Below are positions 29,082-29,237 of a stretch of DNA of 29,237 bases, in pieces. The first letter of the stretch is position 1, and every line of letters begins with the position of its first letter. The notes beneath the pieces were generated by a model. It ran no database searches and had not been told where the DNA came from. It saw only the letters and a program-made list of their open reading frames with translations. Origin of the DNA: UBA4735 sp035935465 (GTDB lineage Bacteria > Chloroflexota > Limnocylindria > P2-11E); assembly GCA_035935465.1 (NCBI GenBank), contig DASYXA010000029.1:1-29237 (forward strand). The letters run 5' to 3'. Both the position numbers and the translations under genes were made by a program.

Positions 29082-29237
29082 CGCGCGAGGTCGAAAAAGG
29101 CCCGCAGCCCATCGATGATCCCGGGGATCCACACGACGACGAACGCGATCAGCACGAGCAGCGCGACCAGGCGGAACATCGGGCTGCGGCCGCGCTGGTG
29201 CGGCTCCGCATCGGCAAGCAGCTCGCGCGCGCGATCG
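29078..29237 (-). CDS. C-terminal end of a small membrane protein, 5'-truncated by window edge
   Basis: The minus-strand frame is open from the window end to TAG at 29080-29078. It encodes a charged stretch (DRARELLADAEPHQRGRSP), then one strong hydrophobic helix (MFRLVALLVLIAFVVVWIPG) and the end IIDGLRAFFDLAR. Either this is the tail of a longer protein, or a 33-aa protein starts at ATG 29179. It is too short to assign a family. The coding signal is supported by the clean hydrophobic helix and convergent stop sharing with NUDIX. Confidence 0.5.
   Translation of the reverse strand, partial: DRARELLADAEPHQRGRSPMFRLVALLVLIAFVVVWIPGIIDGLRAFFDLAR

Noticed and set aside
1..29237. Insertion sequence, prophage or large defence system
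   Set aside because: No transposase, integrase, phage structural protein, nuclease/helicase defence set or long direct or inverted repeat was seen. Most genes are metabolic or housekeeping.

Overview
This is a GC-rich, gene-dense bacterial segment (about 70% G+C by eye). It encodes roughly 30 protein genes and one tRNA. Many neighbouring genes share start/stop overlaps (ATGA, GTGA, TAATG, TGATG) and there is almost no intergenic DNA. GTG starts are common, and many operon-leading genes have a TANNNT-like -10 box only 6-9 nt before the start codon, which suggests leaderless mRNAs. The gene content (coaD-coaX-coaBC, a thermophile-type pyrE, an alpha/beta-hydrolase/cyclase fusion, a three-subunit xanthine dehydrogenase) resembles soil or freshwater Chloroflexota such as Limnocylindria-type lineages, or possibly an actinobacterium. 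No marker gene here settles the taxonomy.

Layout. Bases 1-1136 hold the 3' part of a beta-propeller protein. Bases 8327-1133 (minus strand) form one long directional run: two stand-alone cyclic-nucleotide-binding proteins, ftcD, hutI, an alpha/beta-hydrolase fused to a class III nucleotide cyclase, a small membrane protein broken by a one-base frameshift, then coaD, coaX and coaBC. Bases 8379-10351 (plus) hold a GNAT acyltransferase coupled to an enolase-superfamily o-succinylbenzoate synthase/N-succinylamino-acid racemase-like enzyme. A minus-strand lamin-tail-like protein diverges from an aquaporin (10305-11649). It is followed by tRNA-Lys(TTT) and a minus-strand operon (14222-11739) of a D-2-hydroxyacid dehydrogenase, an alpha/beta hydrolase, an XRE regulator and a chloramphenicol-phosphotransferase-like kinase.

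Bases 14243-15217 (plus) encode a methyltransferase. pyrE and a DUF5808-like protein lie on the minus strand. Bases 16042-21617 (plus) look like a five-gene operon: pgl, eda, a GH15 glucoamylase, a TolB-like lipoprotein with an apparent CTG start, and an MFS exporter. This would link glucan cleavage to the Entner-Doudoroff/pentose-phosphate routes.

Bases 22085-28610 (mostly minus) are a purine-catabolism block: adenosine deaminase, purine nucleoside phosphorylase, a DinB-fold protein and the three subunits of a molybdenum xanthine dehydrogenase. The block is split by a plus-strand Phd/YefM-RelE/ParE toxin-antitoxin pair whose promoter carries three evenly spaced operator cores. A NUDIX hydrolase and the end of a small membrane protein close the window.

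I saw no CRISPR array, insertion sequence, prophage or clear intrinsic terminator. The most notable items are the toxin-antitoxin operator array, the CTG-started lipoprotein, a palindromic repeat pair with a compensatory change inside two coding tails, the cyclase/CNB operon, the frameshifted membrane gene and the recurrent leaderless-promoter layout.
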